From Phocaeicola dorei (GTDB taxonomy: Bacteria; Bacteroidota; Bacteroidia; Bacteroidales; Bacteroidaceae): a DNA stretch of 64,000 nt. The number at the start of each line of letters is the position of its first letter. The first letter of the stretch is position 1. Shown here piece after piece: positions 1 to 9,352 of this stretch. Location: assembly GCF_013009555.1 (NCBI RefSeq), contig NZ_CP046176.1, forward strand, positions 4,309,501 through 4,373,500, read 5' to 3'. Made by a program: the position numbers and the translations under genes. The notes beneath the pieces were generated by a model. The model was not told the DNA's origin, made no database searches, and worked only from the letters and a program-made list of their open reading frames with translations.

Positions 1-1
1 T

Positions 2-652
2 TCACGCTATGTGGATATTTACAAAGCATTGGATGATATTGCCCGCGAACGCAAACTGACTCCTGAAGAACGTCAGGAACAAAAAGTCTACGCCAAGCTA
101 GCAGACAGTTTTACTCCGCTTTCCAAGGGTATGAACTCTGAATATGCCAACCAAAATGCATACGATTGTATCCAGATTCACGGTGGTTCAGGTTTCATGA
201 TGGAATATGCTTGCCAGCGCATCTATCGCGACGCACGCATCACCAGCATTTACGAAGGAACGACCCAGTTGCAGACTGTAGCCGCTATCCGTTATGTAAC
301 CAACGGTTCTTATATCGCAACCTTACGTAATTACGAGGCTATTCCTTGCAGTGAAGAAATGCAACCGCTGATGGACCGTGTGAAAGAAATGGCCAACAAA
401 TTTGACGCATGCACTAATGCAGTAAAAGAGGCCCAGAATCAAGAGTTGCTTGATTTCGTTGCACGCCGTCTTTATGAAATGGCTGCCGTATGCATCATGT
501 CACATCTTCTTATCCAAGATGCGACAAAAGCACCTGAATTGTTCGCCAAGTCAGCCCATGTATATGTAAACTATGCAGAAGCTGAAATAGAAAAACATTT
601 CAATTTCATCCGTAAAATAAAAGCAGATGATTTAGCCGACTATCGTTTGTAA
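2..652 (+). CDS. Acyl-CoA dehydrogenase, C-terminal part (cut by window edge)
   Basis: The reading frame is open to the first base, so this is the 3' end of a longer gene. A GTG at 11 is internal, not a start. The visible 216 residues match the C-terminal helical domain of flavin-dependent acyl-CoA dehydrogenases. They include the family block around IQIHGGSGFM, then ACQRIYRDARI and the SIYEGTTQLQ segment that contacts FAD and the partner subunit. The protein oxidises acyl-CoA thioesters to enoyl-CoA in the cytoplasm. The long tail after this block (about 110 residues) resembles the larger Bacteroidales members of roughly 560-590 residues. Substrate chain length cannot be read from this part. 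A strong terminator follows at 676-708, so it ends a transcript. Confidence 0.9.
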   Translation, partial: SRYVDIYKALDDIARERKLTPEERQEQKVYAKLADSFTPLSKGMNSEYANQNAYDCIQIHGGSGFMMEYACQRIYRDARITSIYEGTTQLQTVAAIRYVTNGSYIATLRNYEAIPCSEEMQPLMDRVKEMANKFDACTNAVKEAQNQELLDFVARRLYEMAAVCIMSHLLIQDATKAPELFAKSAHVYVNYAEAEIEKHFNFIRKIKADDLADYRL

Positions 653-675
653 ACTTCATTCCATTCTATAAAAAG

Positions 676-708
676 ACGTTCTATTCTTCACCGAATAGAA
701 CGTTTTTT
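676..708. terminator. Rho-independent terminator after acyl-CoA dehydrogenase
   Basis: A perfect 11-bp stem (ACGTTCTATTC at 676-686 with its complement at 693-703) has a 6-base loop and runs into six T. It sits 23 bases after the stop codon. Confidence 0.9.
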
Positions 709-746
709 GTAGGATTTACTTTTAAACACATACTGATACAAAATCA

Positions 747-774
747 AAAACGCCCGTTTCACAACGAGCGTTTT
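747..774. terminator. Second hairpin, bidirectional terminator-like
   Basis: AAAACGC-C-CGTT at 747-758 pairs with AACG-A-GCGTTTT at 763-774 around a 4-base loop. The A-run before and T-run after make it usable in both directions. It may be a back-up for the terminator just upstream. Confidence 0.65.
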
Positions 775-1106
775 CCTTATAAACAAAGCCTCATCCGACC
801 TTATTTACTAACAAACTTATTATTAACGTATTTATAAAACTGCTTCTTCATATCCTTCCTACAACCATATCGATCCCTCTATCCAGACAAACTAATAATC
901 CGTCCACCTTTCTTCTACTCAATCTTGATTCTCAAACTTTTTCTTTTTCCACAAGTAAAATTAAAGCTTTATTATCATTGAGACAAGAGTTATCGACCAA
1001 TCTCCTTATTTCATCTATTAACACCCGTTTTTGTTCCTTATCAAACTATTTCGAACTTTTCTTTCCACCTAATGTTATGAGAGAAACTTATTAAAAACCT
1101 TGACTT
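775..1106. other. Intergenic, AT-rich, no gene seen
   Basis: No convincing short coding frame, RNA gene or repeat is visible here. It must hold the promoter of the gene at 1107, but I see no clean TAnnTTTG box; TATTTCG near 1048 is a poor match. Confidence 0.4.
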
Positions 1107-1715
1107 ATGAAAGAATTAGAATTAACCAGTAACGCCGCTTTGACGGATGCGGTATATGAAACCGCCCTGAACGGCTCTTTTCTTGAAGTTAAACTTGTAG
1201 CAGGTTCCGTGGGCGATGATGAACCTAGAGGAATGCAACCGGAATATGAATGTTATCACATCAGCTATCCGGACAAAAAAGACACAATTTTATTCGAGCA
1301 ACCTTTGGATGCCGCCGATGACAAAGTAACCGTATATGATTTGGGAAAGAAAATCAAATCCATAGAAGGCTGTTGCCACAAGACACTGACAAAAGGCGAA
1401 AGCCGCACAGCCACAGCACGTAAAGTAGTTGCTCATGGTCCTATGTGGATTTATGTGGCTATTGCTATCGGTATGGATAAAGCAGGTACCGAATCACCTT
1501 TTATGATTGTTCAAGGAGCAGGTACTTACGGCTCTGAAAACACAACAGAAAGTGAGATGATAGGCTATGTTGACGGGCGTATTCATGAAATGACCGCTCT
1601 GCTAGTACGCCGCGCACATTTAAAAACACTGCATCTGGCAAGTATTCGTGTAGGCTACAAATATCTGTTTGTAGAACCGGGAAGAATAGGAAAAGCTAAA
1701 GTAAAAGAAGGATAG
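1107..1715 (+). CDS. Conserved-looking hypothetical protein, 202 aa
   Basis: I do not recognise this family. It is a soluble protein with no signal peptide or membrane segment. A mixed N-terminal half contains a Cys pair (EGCCHK near residue 88) and is followed by a hydrophobic stretch around MWIYVAIAIGM. A glycine-rich segment (VQGAGTYGSENT) and a basic C-terminus come after that. It stands alone between two terminators, so it is probably monocistronic. Codon use looks like that of its neighbours, which argues against recent transfer. The ATG at 1107 is the first in a frame with no competing upstream start. No function is proposed. Confidence 0.75.
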   Translation: MKELELTSNAALTDAVYETALNGSFLEVKLVAGSVGDDEPRGMQPEYECYHISYPDKKDTILFEQPLDAADDKVTVYDLGKKIKSIEGCCHKTLTKGESRTATARKVVAHGPMWIYVAIAIGMDKAGTESPFMIVQGAGTYGSENTTESEMIGYVDGRIHEMTALLVRRAHLKTLHLASIRVGYKYLFVEPGRIGKAKVKEG

Positions 1716-1748
1716 GATAACGAAACATTATCTTCACCGATAACCATT

Positions 1749-1786
1749 AAAAAGCCTGCTGCCGAAAAACGGTAACAGGCTTTTTT
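1749..1786. terminator. Bidirectional terminator between convergent genes
   Basis: AAAAAGCCTG at 1749-1758 pairs with CAGGC plus T-run at 1776-1786, with a further inner CCG/CGG pairing. It serves the + strand gene ending at 1715 and the - strand thioesterase ending at 1798. Confidence 0.9.
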
Positions 1787-1797
1787 ATTCTCGTGAA

Positions 1798-2208
1798 TCA
1801 CTCTAACGTATCTACCGGCAAATCTGATTCTTTACGATAGCCTGATGAAGTAAATATAGCTATCAGTTCTCCTTGTTCATCTGTTATCTTCACCTCGACA
1901 AAAGGAATGCGATGATGATTGAACACCTCAGTAGCATCGGCATACACGTAACCCAGTTTGGCGGGACGGAGAAAAGTGATATTGGCATTCACGGAAAGTG
2001 TAAGCTTCTTACGGCTGTTCGCCACAGCGGCAAAAGCCAAATCTGCCAATGTAAACAAAGCTCCCCCTTGGCATACCCCTCCTCCGTTCAGATGACGATC
2101 AGTCACTTCCATACGCGCACGGGCATAACCCGGCTTTATTTCAAGAAGTTCCACTCCCGTACAGGTAGCGAAACGATCCGTCTTCAAAAATTCTTTCAAT
2201 GTTGTCAT
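1798..2208 (-). CDS. Hotdog-fold thioesterase (PaaI/4HBT family)
   Basis: The 136-residue length is typical of single hotdog thioesterases. The active-site helix is clear: HLNGGGVCQGGALFTLADLA (about residues 39-58) has the usual HxNxxGxxHGG-like layout, with Cys-Gln where many members have a second His. The second conserved block is LSVNANITFLRPAKLG. Members hydrolyse acyl- or aryl-CoA thioesters in the cytoplasm; the substrate here is unknown. The stop codon of the upstream DUF2027 gene lies only 27 bases before its start, on the same strand, so the two are probably co-transcribed. Confidence 0.85.
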   Translation of the reverse strand: MTTLKEFLKTDRFATCTGVELLEIKPGYARARMEVTDRHLNGGGVCQGGALFTLADLAFAAVANSRKKLTLSVNANITFLRPAKLGYVYADATEVFNHHRIPFVEVKITDEQGELIAIFTSSGYRKESDLPVDTLE

Positions 2209-2235
2209 ATTACAATCTGTATGAATGAAAGACTT

Positions 2236-3324
2236 TTAGTGAATAATCACCATCGTAGCCCCGAAACCATATTCACGGAACGAAGCATCCTGACTTTCAT
2301 AGTTTTTATATTTATATTTCAACTCCTGCAAGATAGATTTGCGTAGCACACCATCTCCCTTACCATGAATAAAGACAATTTTCTGTCCCTTCTTGTTCTT
2401 GTATTCTTCCAATGTCTTGCGGAAAACATCCAATTGATAATTCAATATCTCGCTGTTGCTCATACCGGCAGTCGTATCCAGCAACTCGTGAGCATGGAGA
2501 TCAATCTCTACAATTTCACTCTTCACCTTCTTGGGTTGTGGTTGTTTTGCCATTTGCGGTTCCGGTTCTTTTTTCTGTAGCAATGCATCCTTTATATCCT
2601 CCGCTGAAACAAAAACCTGTTTCACCGGAACATCATCTCTCACAATATCATAAATAAGTGACGGTTCTTCAAAGAAAATACTCTCACGGAAAGTATGCAG
2701 TTTATAAAACTTCACTGTATCTATACGTAGTTCTACCGATACGGCAGGCTTGAACAAAAAGCTTTTGTTATCCTTGAAAGCGATGAACTGCACCGCCACC
2801 CTTTCCAATTCATTTAAAGCGCTTTTCTCGAATTCCTCTATATAGAATTTAGTATTCGGTTCCACCGTGCCATGGCTACGTACCCGCCAGTTACTTCCTT
2901 CGGCAGTAAGATAAGTAAAGTACAATGTGAAATTGCTGTCGTTAATAAGATACGAGTCAAATGCCGTTGCTGAAATGGCCTTGAGATCTTGTGGTACAAA
3001 AGCAAGCATCACATTCAAGATATCCCCCCCTTTTCGCTCAGCCGGACGATAAGTAATGGGACGTTCATCCTCCTCTTCATCCTGACGTACCTTGACTGAC
3101 GCTCCTTTTGCCTTTGCACTGACAACCTCCTGTTTAGGAGCCGGAGCTACGGGTTTACGCTTCATGTTATAATCATCCGTGTCTATAACCACACACTCTT
3201 TTATGGGCATCGGAATATCAAAACCATCGGCATCTTCTACCAAGACCATGTCTTTTCCTTGAAATCCTGTCACAACACCGCCCCCTACCTCACTAAGGAA
3301 ACGGACTTTATCTCCTATTTTCAT
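2236..3324 (-). CDS. DUF2027 protein with C-terminal Smr domain
   Basis: This 362-residue protein has an N-terminal SH3-like segment ([18 protein letters not shown]), a charged linker around residues 60-95 and a central beta-rich DUF2027-type region. The C-terminal Smr domain spans about 270-362. The Smr signatures are the LDLHxH-like start (EIDLHAHEL) and the HGKGDGVLR loop. Smr domains are nucleic-acid nicking endonuclease modules related to those at the end of MutS2. This one is not attached to MutS2, so a role in DNA or RNA processing is only an inference from the domain. Its start is back-to-back with queA, 64 bases apart. Confidence 0.85.
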   Translation of the reverse strand: MKIGDKVRFLSEVGGGVVTGFQGKDMVLVEDADGFDIPMPIKECVVIDTDDYNMKRKPVAPAPKQEVVSAKAKGASVKVRQDEEEDERPITYRPAERKGGDILNVMLAFVPQDLKAISATAFDSYLINDSNFTLYFTYLTAEGSNWRVRSHGTVEPNTKFYIEEFEKSALNELERVAVQFIAFKDNKSFLFKPAVSVELRIDTVKFYKLHTFRESIFFEEPSLIYDIVRDDVPVKQVFVSAEDIKDALLQKKEPEPQMAKQPQPKKVKSEIVEIDLHAHELLDTTAGMSNSEILNYQLDVFRKTLEEYKNKKGQKIVFIHGKGDGVLRKSILQELKYKYKNYESQDASFREYGFGATMVIIH

Positions 3325-3357
3325 ACTCTTTTCTTTTTTAGTTAGCGCAAATATCGG

Positions 3358-3366
3358 TACTTTTGC
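3358..3366 (+). promoter_or_regulatory. queA -7 box
   Basis: TACTTTTGC fits the Bacteroides TAnnTTTG(C) -7 element and lies 22 bases before the queA ATG. A weaker reverse-strand match (GATATTTGC, about 3345-3353) may serve the divergent Smr gene. Confidence 0.65.
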
Positions 3367-3388
3367 GCAGAAAAAGAAATAGATTCAG

Positions 3389-4606
3389 ATGGAAGATACC
3401 AAACATATCAAAATAAGTGAGTTCAACTACCCGCTACCCGATGAACGGATCGCCAAATTCCCCCTCGCCACACGCGACCAGTCCAAACTGTTAGTTTACC
3501 GCCACGGTGAGGTGAACGAAGATGTCTTTACTTCTTTGCCGCAATATTTGGAATCCGGAGAATTGATGATATTCAATAATACCAAAGTAATTCAAGCGCG
3601 TCTGCATTTCCGTAAAGAAACAGGGGCATTGATAGAGGTCTTCTGTCTGGAACCTATCCAGCCCAATGACTATGTGCTAAGTTTTCAACAAACACGCCGG
3701 TGCAGCTGGCTATGCATGATAGGTAATCTGAAAAAATGGAAAAAAGGTACGTTAAGCCGCGTGGTGGATGTGAAAGGAAAGCAAATTGTCCTGTCCGCCA
3801 CCCGTGGAGAGTGTAGGGGAACCAGTCATTGGATTGATTTCTCATGGGATGATGATTCAATCACATTTGCCGACCTGTTGGAAGTAATAGGTGAACTGCC
3901 CATCCCTCCCTACCTGAACCGTGAAACACAAGAAAGTGACAAGGAAACTTATCAGACGGTTTATTCAAAGATAAAAGGTTCCGTTGCCGCTCCTACCGCA
4001 GGGCTTCATTTTACGGAAAGAGTACTGGCAGCGCTGGACGAACGGGGAATTGACCGTGAGGAACTGACTTTACACGTAGGCGCAGGTACTTTCAAGCCCG
4101 TAAAAAGTGAAGAGATAGAGGGACATGAGATGCATACGGAATACATTTCTGTAAGCAAGCATACCATTGAAAAACTAATCGCCCATAATGGAAAAGCCAT
4201 TGCGGTAGGAACCACTTCTGTACGCACCCTGGAAAGTCTTTATTATATCGGGGTCCTTATCCACCATAACCCTGATGCCGCCCAAAACGAATTGCACGTA
4301 CAGCAATGGATGCCCTATGAAGATAAGAATGAACTGACTCCAGTGGAAGCCCTGCAACAAATTCTGGATTATCTGCACCGCCACGAAATGGAAGCGTTGC
4401 ATAGCAGTACTCAAATTATCATCGCACCGGGATATCAATACAAAATAGTCCGGAAAATGGTCACCAATTTCCATCAACCACAAAGTACATTACTGCTATT
4501 GGTTTCTGCCTTTGTGAGAGGAAACTGGCGAAAGATTTATGACTATGCTTTGGAACATGATTTCAGGTTCCTGAGCTATGGAGACAGTTCGTTGCTGATC
4601 CCCTAA
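3389..4606 (+). CDS. queA: tRNA preQ1(34) S-adenosylmethionine ribosyltransferase-isomerase QueA
   Basis: QueA transfers and isomerises the ribosyl group of S-adenosylmethionine onto 7-aminomethyl-7-deazaguanine in tRNA, giving epoxyqueuosine. Family hallmarks are all present: the N-terminal FNYPLPDERIAKFPL with ARDQSKLL-like RDQSKLLVY, then VAAPTAGLHFT and LHVGAGTFKPV. HEMHTEY follows, and a C-terminal TNFHQPQSTLLLLVSAF block closes the protein. At 405 residues it is longer than the roughly 340-350 residues of proteobacterial QueA; the extra length is mainly in the middle. The ATG at 3389 sits just behind a good -7 box. A terminator follows at 4624. Confidence 0.96.
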   Translation: MEDTKHIKISEFNYPLPDERIAKFPLATRDQSKLLVYRHGEVNEDVFTSLPQYLESGELMIFNNTKVIQARLHFRKETGALIEVFCLEPIQPNDYVLSFQQTRRCSWLCMIGNLKKWKKGTLSRVVDVKGKQIVLSATRGECRGTSHWIDFSWDDDSITFADLLEVIGELPIPPYLNRETQESDKETYQTVYSKIKGSVAAPTAGLHFTERVLAALDERGIDREELTLHVGAGTFKPVKSEEIEGHEMHTEYISVSKHTIEKLIAHNGKAIAVGTTSVRTLESLYYIGVLIHHNPDAAQNELHVQQWMPYEDKNELTPVEALQQILDYLHRHEMEALHSSTQIIIAPGYQYKIVRKMVTNFHQPQSTLLLLVSAFVRGNWRKIYDYALEHDFRFLSYGDSSLLIP

Positions 4607-4623
4607 AACTTCATCACAGATAT

Positions 4624-4655
4624 AAAGCCTTTCTTCCGTATTATTAAGGCTTTTT
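4624..4655 (+). terminator. Terminator of queA
   Basis: AAAGCCTT at 4624-4631 pairs with AAGGCTTT ending in a T5 run at 4655. It lies 18 bases past the stop. Confidence 0.8.
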
Positions 4656-4850
4656 ATACAAATGTTTACTACATCCTACGACAGCAGGACGTATATCCTA
4701 TTGCAATGGGGCGTCTTAGTATGCTGTATAAAAAGAATTAGTCATCCGTATAAAAAGTCTTAGCTATGCCCAAGAAGCAACTTGGAAAAAGACATTGGTA
4801 AACGGAAATAGATTTTTAGTCAACGAGAAAAGAATTTGAGAATAATCCAC
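4656..4850. other. Intergenic segment before the restriction-modification island
   Basis: No gene is seen. The decamer GTATAAAAAG occurs twice within about 25 bases (4726-4760). It could be a regulatory repeat or an old junction of the island, but nothing decides between them. Confidence 0.3.
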
Positions 4851-4859
4851 TATTTTTGT
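4851..4859 (+). promoter_or_regulatory. Promoter -7 box of the hsd operon
   Basis: TATTTTTGT fits TAnnTTTG and lies 57 bases before the hsdM start. No matching -33 TTTG at the usual spacing is visible. Confidence 0.55.
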
Positions 4860-4915
4860 ATTTGAGTAAAAGACTATACACAATATGACTAGAAACGAAC
4901 AATGAAAAATCCAAT

Positions 4916-6892
4916 ATGACAGCAGAAGAATTAGGTCAGATGATATGGAACGTGAAGGAGCTCCTTCGCAATGTATATGACAATAAGGACGTGGAGGATG
5001 TAATTCTTCCGTTCACTCTCCTCCGCCGTCTGGACTGCGTACTTGTAGGTTCAGAGGCCCTTGTGGCAACTAACATGAAGCAGCTTGAAGAACTTGGTCA
5101 GACCTCACAAGAGGATATCGACAATATGATGCCGATGCTCATGGATGCTGCCGGCTACAAATTCTACAACACGAGTGGTCTGTCACTCTCTAAGTTGATA
5201 ACAGTTCCTGCCGACTTGACGAACAACTTTAAGACCTACCTTAAAGGTTTCAGTCCAAACATCCGTGAGATTCTGAAAAACTTCACCGGTAAAGGTGAAA
5301 ACGCAAGCCTGAGCGACATCTTCTCAAACCTTGCCCGCAAGAACCTGCTGCTCCAAGTGACTAAAGCTTTTGTACTGAACATCGACCTCAGTCCCGACAA
5401 AGTAGACAACCACATGATGGGTACTGTTTTCGAAATTGTCATTCGTTACGCAAAAGAATCTGTAGGTATCGGTGCCGGTCAGTTCTATACTCCTCGTGAC
5501 ATCGTCCGCTTGATGACGGAGATTACCTTGCTCGGCCAAGAAGATAAGATTTACCAAGATGGGAAGATAATCTCTGTGTATGACCCCTGCTGTGGTACAG
5601 GCGGCATCCTGACATTGACCAAGGACACCATAGAAGAAACAGCAAAGGAGCGTAGAGTGGATGTAACCGTCAACCTGTTTGGTCAGGAATTAAACGACAA
5701 AACATACGCACTCTGCAAGAGTGATATCATCATGAAAGGGGACGAAGCAAAGGGCATCGCTGTAGGTGACACGCTTCTTGTCGATGAGTTCCGCGACCAA
5801 AAGTTCAACTTTATGCTGGCGAACCCTCCGTACGGTGTGGACTGGAAACGTGAATACGACTCCGTTTCTGCCGAAGCGGAAGATAAAAACAGCCGCTTTG
5901 CTCCGGGACTGCCCGACAAAAGCGATGGTCAGTTACTATTCACCTTGCACATGCTCCATAAGATGGACCCCAAAGGCAGTCGTGTAGGCATTCTCTCTAA
6001 TGGCTCACCATTGTTTAACGGTGGTGCAGGTTCCGGCTGGAGCAATATTCGCAAGCACATGCTTGACAATGATTTACTTGACGCTATCATTGCTTTGCCC
6101 GGCGGTTTGTTCTATGGCACAGGTATCGCTACCTACCTTTGGATATTTGATAACAAAAAGCCCGAAAGCCACAAGAATAAAGTGCTACTGATAAATGCAG
6201 CTAAAGACGAGTACGTACAGCCTATGCGCAAGAACCTCGGTATGAAAAATGTCTTGGTCAGCGATTACGGTCGAAGTGAAATAGGTCGTATCTACCATGC
6301 TTTTGAGACTTGCGACAATGCAAAACTTATGGATAAGGATGATTTCTTCTATACTTATATTACCGTTGAACGTCCTCTCCGTCTTATATACAAGGATGTG
6401 AAGACAAAATATGCTGCGCTCGATGAAAAGAAACAGAGCGAAGCTTTGGCAAACATCATTGCGTTGGACGATATTGATACAGAGCGCACCGATGCTGAGT
6501 TCTTTGCTTACTTGGAGTCAAAAAAGATAAAGACTACCGCAAAACTTATCAAAGATTGTCGCACCTTCTTTGGTGAAGTGTCTGAAACTGCCCCCGAGGT
6601 TCATGTCATACCACTTGATGATAACAGCGACTTGGTCGCTGACACTAATTTGCGTGACTATGAATCGATTCCATTCAAGACGGATATTCAAGAGTATTTT
6701 CAAAACGAAGTCCTTCGCTTTGCTCCTGACGCATGGATGGATAGAGAGAAAGATAAGATAGGTTGCGAGTTCCCTATTTCAAAACTGTTTTATGAATATC
6801 AGCCGCTACGCTCAGTAGAGGATATCCTTGCGGATATTCGGGCACTTGAAGAAGATGAAGAACAGGAATTATCTTCATTGTTGAATGATTAA
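4916..6892 (+). CDS. hsdM: Type I restriction-modification DNA methyltransferase subunit HsdM
   Basis: HsdM methylates adenine N6 in the recognition sequence, using S-adenosylmethionine. With HsdS it forms the methyltransferase, and with HsdR the full restriction complex. The 658-residue protein has the N-terminal helical HsdM domain (about 1-140). The N6-methyltransferase domain has AdoMet motif DPCCGTGG at 223-230 and catalytic NPPY at 303-306. The tail beyond about 520 is charged and helical. It is the first gene of hsdM-hsdS-DUF1016-hsdR, with 8 bases to hsdS. A 5-codon ATG frame at 4902-4919 overlaps the start codon by 3 bases and might couple translation. Confidence 0.95.
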   Translation: MTAEELGQMIWNVKELLRNVYDNKDVEDVILPFTLLRRLDCVLVGSEALVATNMKQLEELGQTSQEDIDNMMPMLMDAAGYKFYNTSGLSLSKLITVPADLTNNFKTYLKGFSPNIREILKNFTGKGENASLSDIFSNLARKNLLLQVTKAFVLNIDLSPDKVDNHMMGTVFEIVIRYAKESVGIGAGQFYTPRDIVRLMTEITLLGQEDKIYQDGKIISVYDPCCGTGGILTLTKDTIEETAKERRVDVTVNLFGQELNDKTYALCKSDIIMKGDEAKGIAVGDTLLVDEFRDQKFNFMLANPPYGVDWKREYDSVSAEAEDKNSRFAPGLPDKSDGQLLFTLHMLHKMDPKGSRVGILSNGSPLFNGGAGSGWSNIRKHMLDNDLLDAIIALPGGLFYGTGIATYLWIFDNKKPESHKNKVLLINAAKDEYVQPMRKNLGMKNVLVSDYGRSEIGRIYHAFETCDNAKLMDKDDFFYTYITVERPLRLIYKDVKTKYAALDEKKQSEALANIIALDDIDTERTDAEFFAYLESKKIKTTAKLIKDCRTFFGEVSETAPEVHVIPLDDNSDLVADTNLRDYESIPFKTDIQEYFQNEVLRFAPDAWMDREKDKIGCEFPISKLFYEYQPLRSVEDILADIRALEEDEEQELSSLLND

Positions 6893-6900
6893 AAAGAGGG

Positions 6901-8172
6901 ATGATGAAGAAATATGATGCTTATAAAGATAGTGGAGTGAAATGGATTGGAGAAATACCCAATCATTGGGAGGCGATAAAGATATCACGTGTACATCCAA
7001 TAATAGGAAGTGGTACAACGCCATTATCCTCGCGTGAAGACTATTATTCAGAAAAAGGTCTCAACTGGCTTCAAACAGGTGATTTAAATAATGGATTGAT
7101 AACTGAAACAAGTAAGAAAATAACCCCAAAAGCTGTAGATGAATGCAAAATGAAGTTCTATCCTATTCATTCTGTTGTGATTGCAATGTATGGAGCAACA
7201 ATTGGTAAAGTTGGTTTACTTGATATAGAGACAGCAACCAATCAAGCCTGTTGTATAATTGTACCATCTAAAAGAATATGCCCAAAGTATACTTTTTATT
7301 CATTTATCATAGCTAAAGAAGAATTACTATTATCATCATTTGGAGGTGGACAACCTAATATAAGCCAAGATATAATCAGAAAATTAAAAGTCCCTGTTCC
7401 TCCGTTATCCGAACAGCAATCCATTGCCTCCTACGTTGATGTCAAGACCGAGAAGATTGACAAGATGATTGCTAAGGCAGAAAAGAAAATAGAATATCTT
7501 GGTGAACTTAAACAATCACTTATCACTCGTGCCGTGACACGGGGATTGAATCCAAATACGCCACTAAAAGACAGTGGTGTAAACTGGATTGGTAATATTC
7601 CTATGCACTGGGACATCGCCTGTTTACGTTTCTTCTTAAGACTTATAAACGGACGTGCGTATTCACAAAACGAATTGCTACCAAGTGGAAAATACAAGGT
7701 ACTTCGTGTTGGAAACTTCTTCACAAATGATTCGTGGTACTATTCAAATATGGAACTAGAACCCGATAAGTATTGTGATAAGGATGATTTACTATATGCT
7801 TGGTCAGCTTCAGTTGGCCCATATATTTGGAATGAAGCAAAAACAATATATCATTACCATATATGGAAAGTGCAACTGGCTACATCAATGGATAAAATGT
7901 ATTCATATTATTTATTAAGAGCAGTGACAAATCAAAAAATGAGCGATATGCATGGAAGTACAATGATGCACATTACAATGGGTGATATGAATAAAACAAA
8001 GATTCCAATACCTCCTCTTTCCGAGCAACAACAAATCGCCACCTACCTTGATACAAAATGTTCAAAGATTGACCACATTATCGCTACCCAAAAGAAAAAA
8101 ATTGCTTATCTTCAAGAACTGAAACAAAGCCTCATTACCAACGTAGTGACAGGCAAGATAAAAGTAAGCTGA
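6901..8172 (+). CDS. hsdS: Type I restriction-modification specificity subunit HsdS
   Basis: HsdS sets the DNA target through two target-recognition domains, each reading one half of a bipartite site. The protein (423 residues) is a clear tandem duplication. DSGVxWIGxIPxHW opens each half (near residues 10 and 224). PPLSEQQxIAxY starts each central helix (near 167 and 371). Each half ends in a long coiled helix with the shared LKQSLIT segment. The domains between these repeats differ, as expected for a two-part target. Both halves are intact. No inverted partial hsdS copy or recombinase gene lies nearby, so there is no sign of shuffling. The ATG at 6904 is an alternative start. Confidence 0.94.
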   Translation: MMKKYDAYKDSGVKWIGEIPNHWEAIKISRVHPIIGSGTTPLSSREDYYSEKGLNWLQTGDLNNGLITETSKKITPKAVDECKMKFYPIHSVVIAMYGATIGKVGLLDIETATNQACCIIVPSKRICPKYTFYSFIIAKEELLLSSFGGGQPNISQDIIRKLKVPVPPLSEQQSIASYVDVKTEKIDKMIAKAEKKIEYLGELKQSLITRAVTRGLNPNTPLKDSGVNWIGNIPMHWDIACLRFFLRLINGRAYSQNELLPSGKYKVLRVGNFFTNDSWYYSNMELEPDKYCDKDDLLYAWSASVGPYIWNEAKTIYHYHIWKVQLATSMDKMYSYYLLRAVTNQKMSDMHGSTMMHITMGDMNKTKIPIPPLSEQQQIATYLDTKCSKIDHIIATQKKKIAYLQELKQSLITNVVTGKIKVS

Positions 8173-8190
8173 CACATAAAGCATAAGACC

Positions 8191-9285
8191 ATGAAAACAA
8201 GCAATAAAGAAGAAGAACCTCATTTCGTAAAGCGAGATAAATTTGCTATAACCGCAGAATATAAGCAATGGTTTGCCGATATCAAATCTCGTTTGCGAAA
8301 CAGTCAGATAAAAGCCGCCATCAAAGTAAACAGCACGCTGCTGGAGTTCTATTGGAGCTTAGGTCGTGACATTGTAAAGATGAAAGCGGAACAAGCATGG
8401 GGAAGTGGTGTTTTGCAACAGCTCAGCTTTGATTTGCGAGATGAGTTTCCTGGTATGAAAGGATTATCATACACCAACTTGCGGTATGCGGCACAGTGGT
8501 TCAGATTCTATACAAGCGATGATGAGTCAATTTGCCAACAACTTGTTGACGAATTATCCATGCCACAAAAATTCGCTCTTGTGCCTTGGGGACATCACAT
8601 TGAAATCATGGCAAAGAGTAAGACTGTGAACGAAGCATTATTCTATATAAACGAAGTGATTGCCGGCAACTGGAGTCGCGCCACGCTGATGAATATGCAG
8701 AAAGCAAGTCTTTATGAAAAACGAGGAAAAGCGCAGACCAATTTCAACGACAAGTTGCCACAACCACAAGATGAACTGGCACAAGAAATATTGAAAGGCC
8801 CTTATAACTTCGATTTCCTCACATTGCGAGAACCATACAATGAGCACATGCTTGAAGAAGCCTTAGAACACAATATCCGTCGGTTTCTGCTGGAATTAGG
8901 TACAGGTTTTGCATACGTTGGAAGTCAGATGGAACTTCGCATGCCTGGTGGAACCAGCTACTTTCCGGATATGGTATTCTATCATACAAAGCTGAAATGC
9001 TATGTCGTGCTTGAACTAAAAGTCGTGAAATTTGAGCCTGAATTTGCCGGTAAACTCAACTTCTATGTGTCGGCGGCAGACCATCTTTTGAAAGATGACA
9101 ATGACAACCCCAGTATAGGACTGCTGGTATGCAAGTCGAAAAACGAGACGGTGGTTAAATGGGCTTTTGAAGGCATCGACCGACCGTTGGGAATAGCAAC
9201 CTATGAACTTGATGAAGTACTGAAAAAGACACTGGCAGAGAAACTGCCAAGTATTGAAGACATAGAAAATGCAATAGAAGAGTAA
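8191..9285 (+). CDS. DUF1016/YhcG-family PD-(D/E)xK nuclease
   Basis: This 364-residue protein has the N-terminal DUF1016 helical domain (about 20-170). Its hallmarks are an LLEFYWSLGRDIV segment, then GLSYTNLRYAAQWF. A C-terminal nuclease fold follows, with D260 in YFPDMVFY and E275-x-K277 in VVLELKVV, the PD-(D/E)xK layout. The family is often found inside or next to type I restriction operons; its exact job is not settled. Here it sits between hsdS and hsdR, 18 bases after hsdS and 67 before hsdR, on the same strand. It may add a second nuclease or assist the complex; that is inference. Confidence 0.88.
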   Translation: MKTSNKEEEPHFVKRDKFAITAEYKQWFADIKSRLRNSQIKAAIKVNSTLLEFYWSLGRDIVKMKAEQAWGSGVLQQLSFDLRDEFPGMKGLSYTNLRYAAQWFRFYTSDDESICQQLVDELSMPQKFALVPWGHHIEIMAKSKTVNEALFYINEVIAGNWSRATLMNMQKASLYEKRGKAQTNFNDKLPQPQDELAQEILKGPYNFDFLTLREPYNEHMLEEALEHNIRRFLLELGTGFAYVGSQMELRMPGGTSYFPDMVFYHTKLKCYVVLELKVVKFEPEFAGKLNFYVSAADHLLKDDNDNPSIGLLVCKSKNETVVKWAFEGIDRPLGIATYELDEVLKKTLAEKLPSIEDIENAIEE

Positions 9286-9352
9286 ATTGTGCAGAAACAC
9301 TGCACGGTTATATACGAGCTTTGCAATCATAAAACGAAAAATATGAACCGAT

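Noticed and set aside
6901..8172. Phase-variable hsdS by inversion
   Set aside because: The gene is intact with two half-repeats, but there is no second inverted hsdS fragment or tyrosine recombinase nearby.
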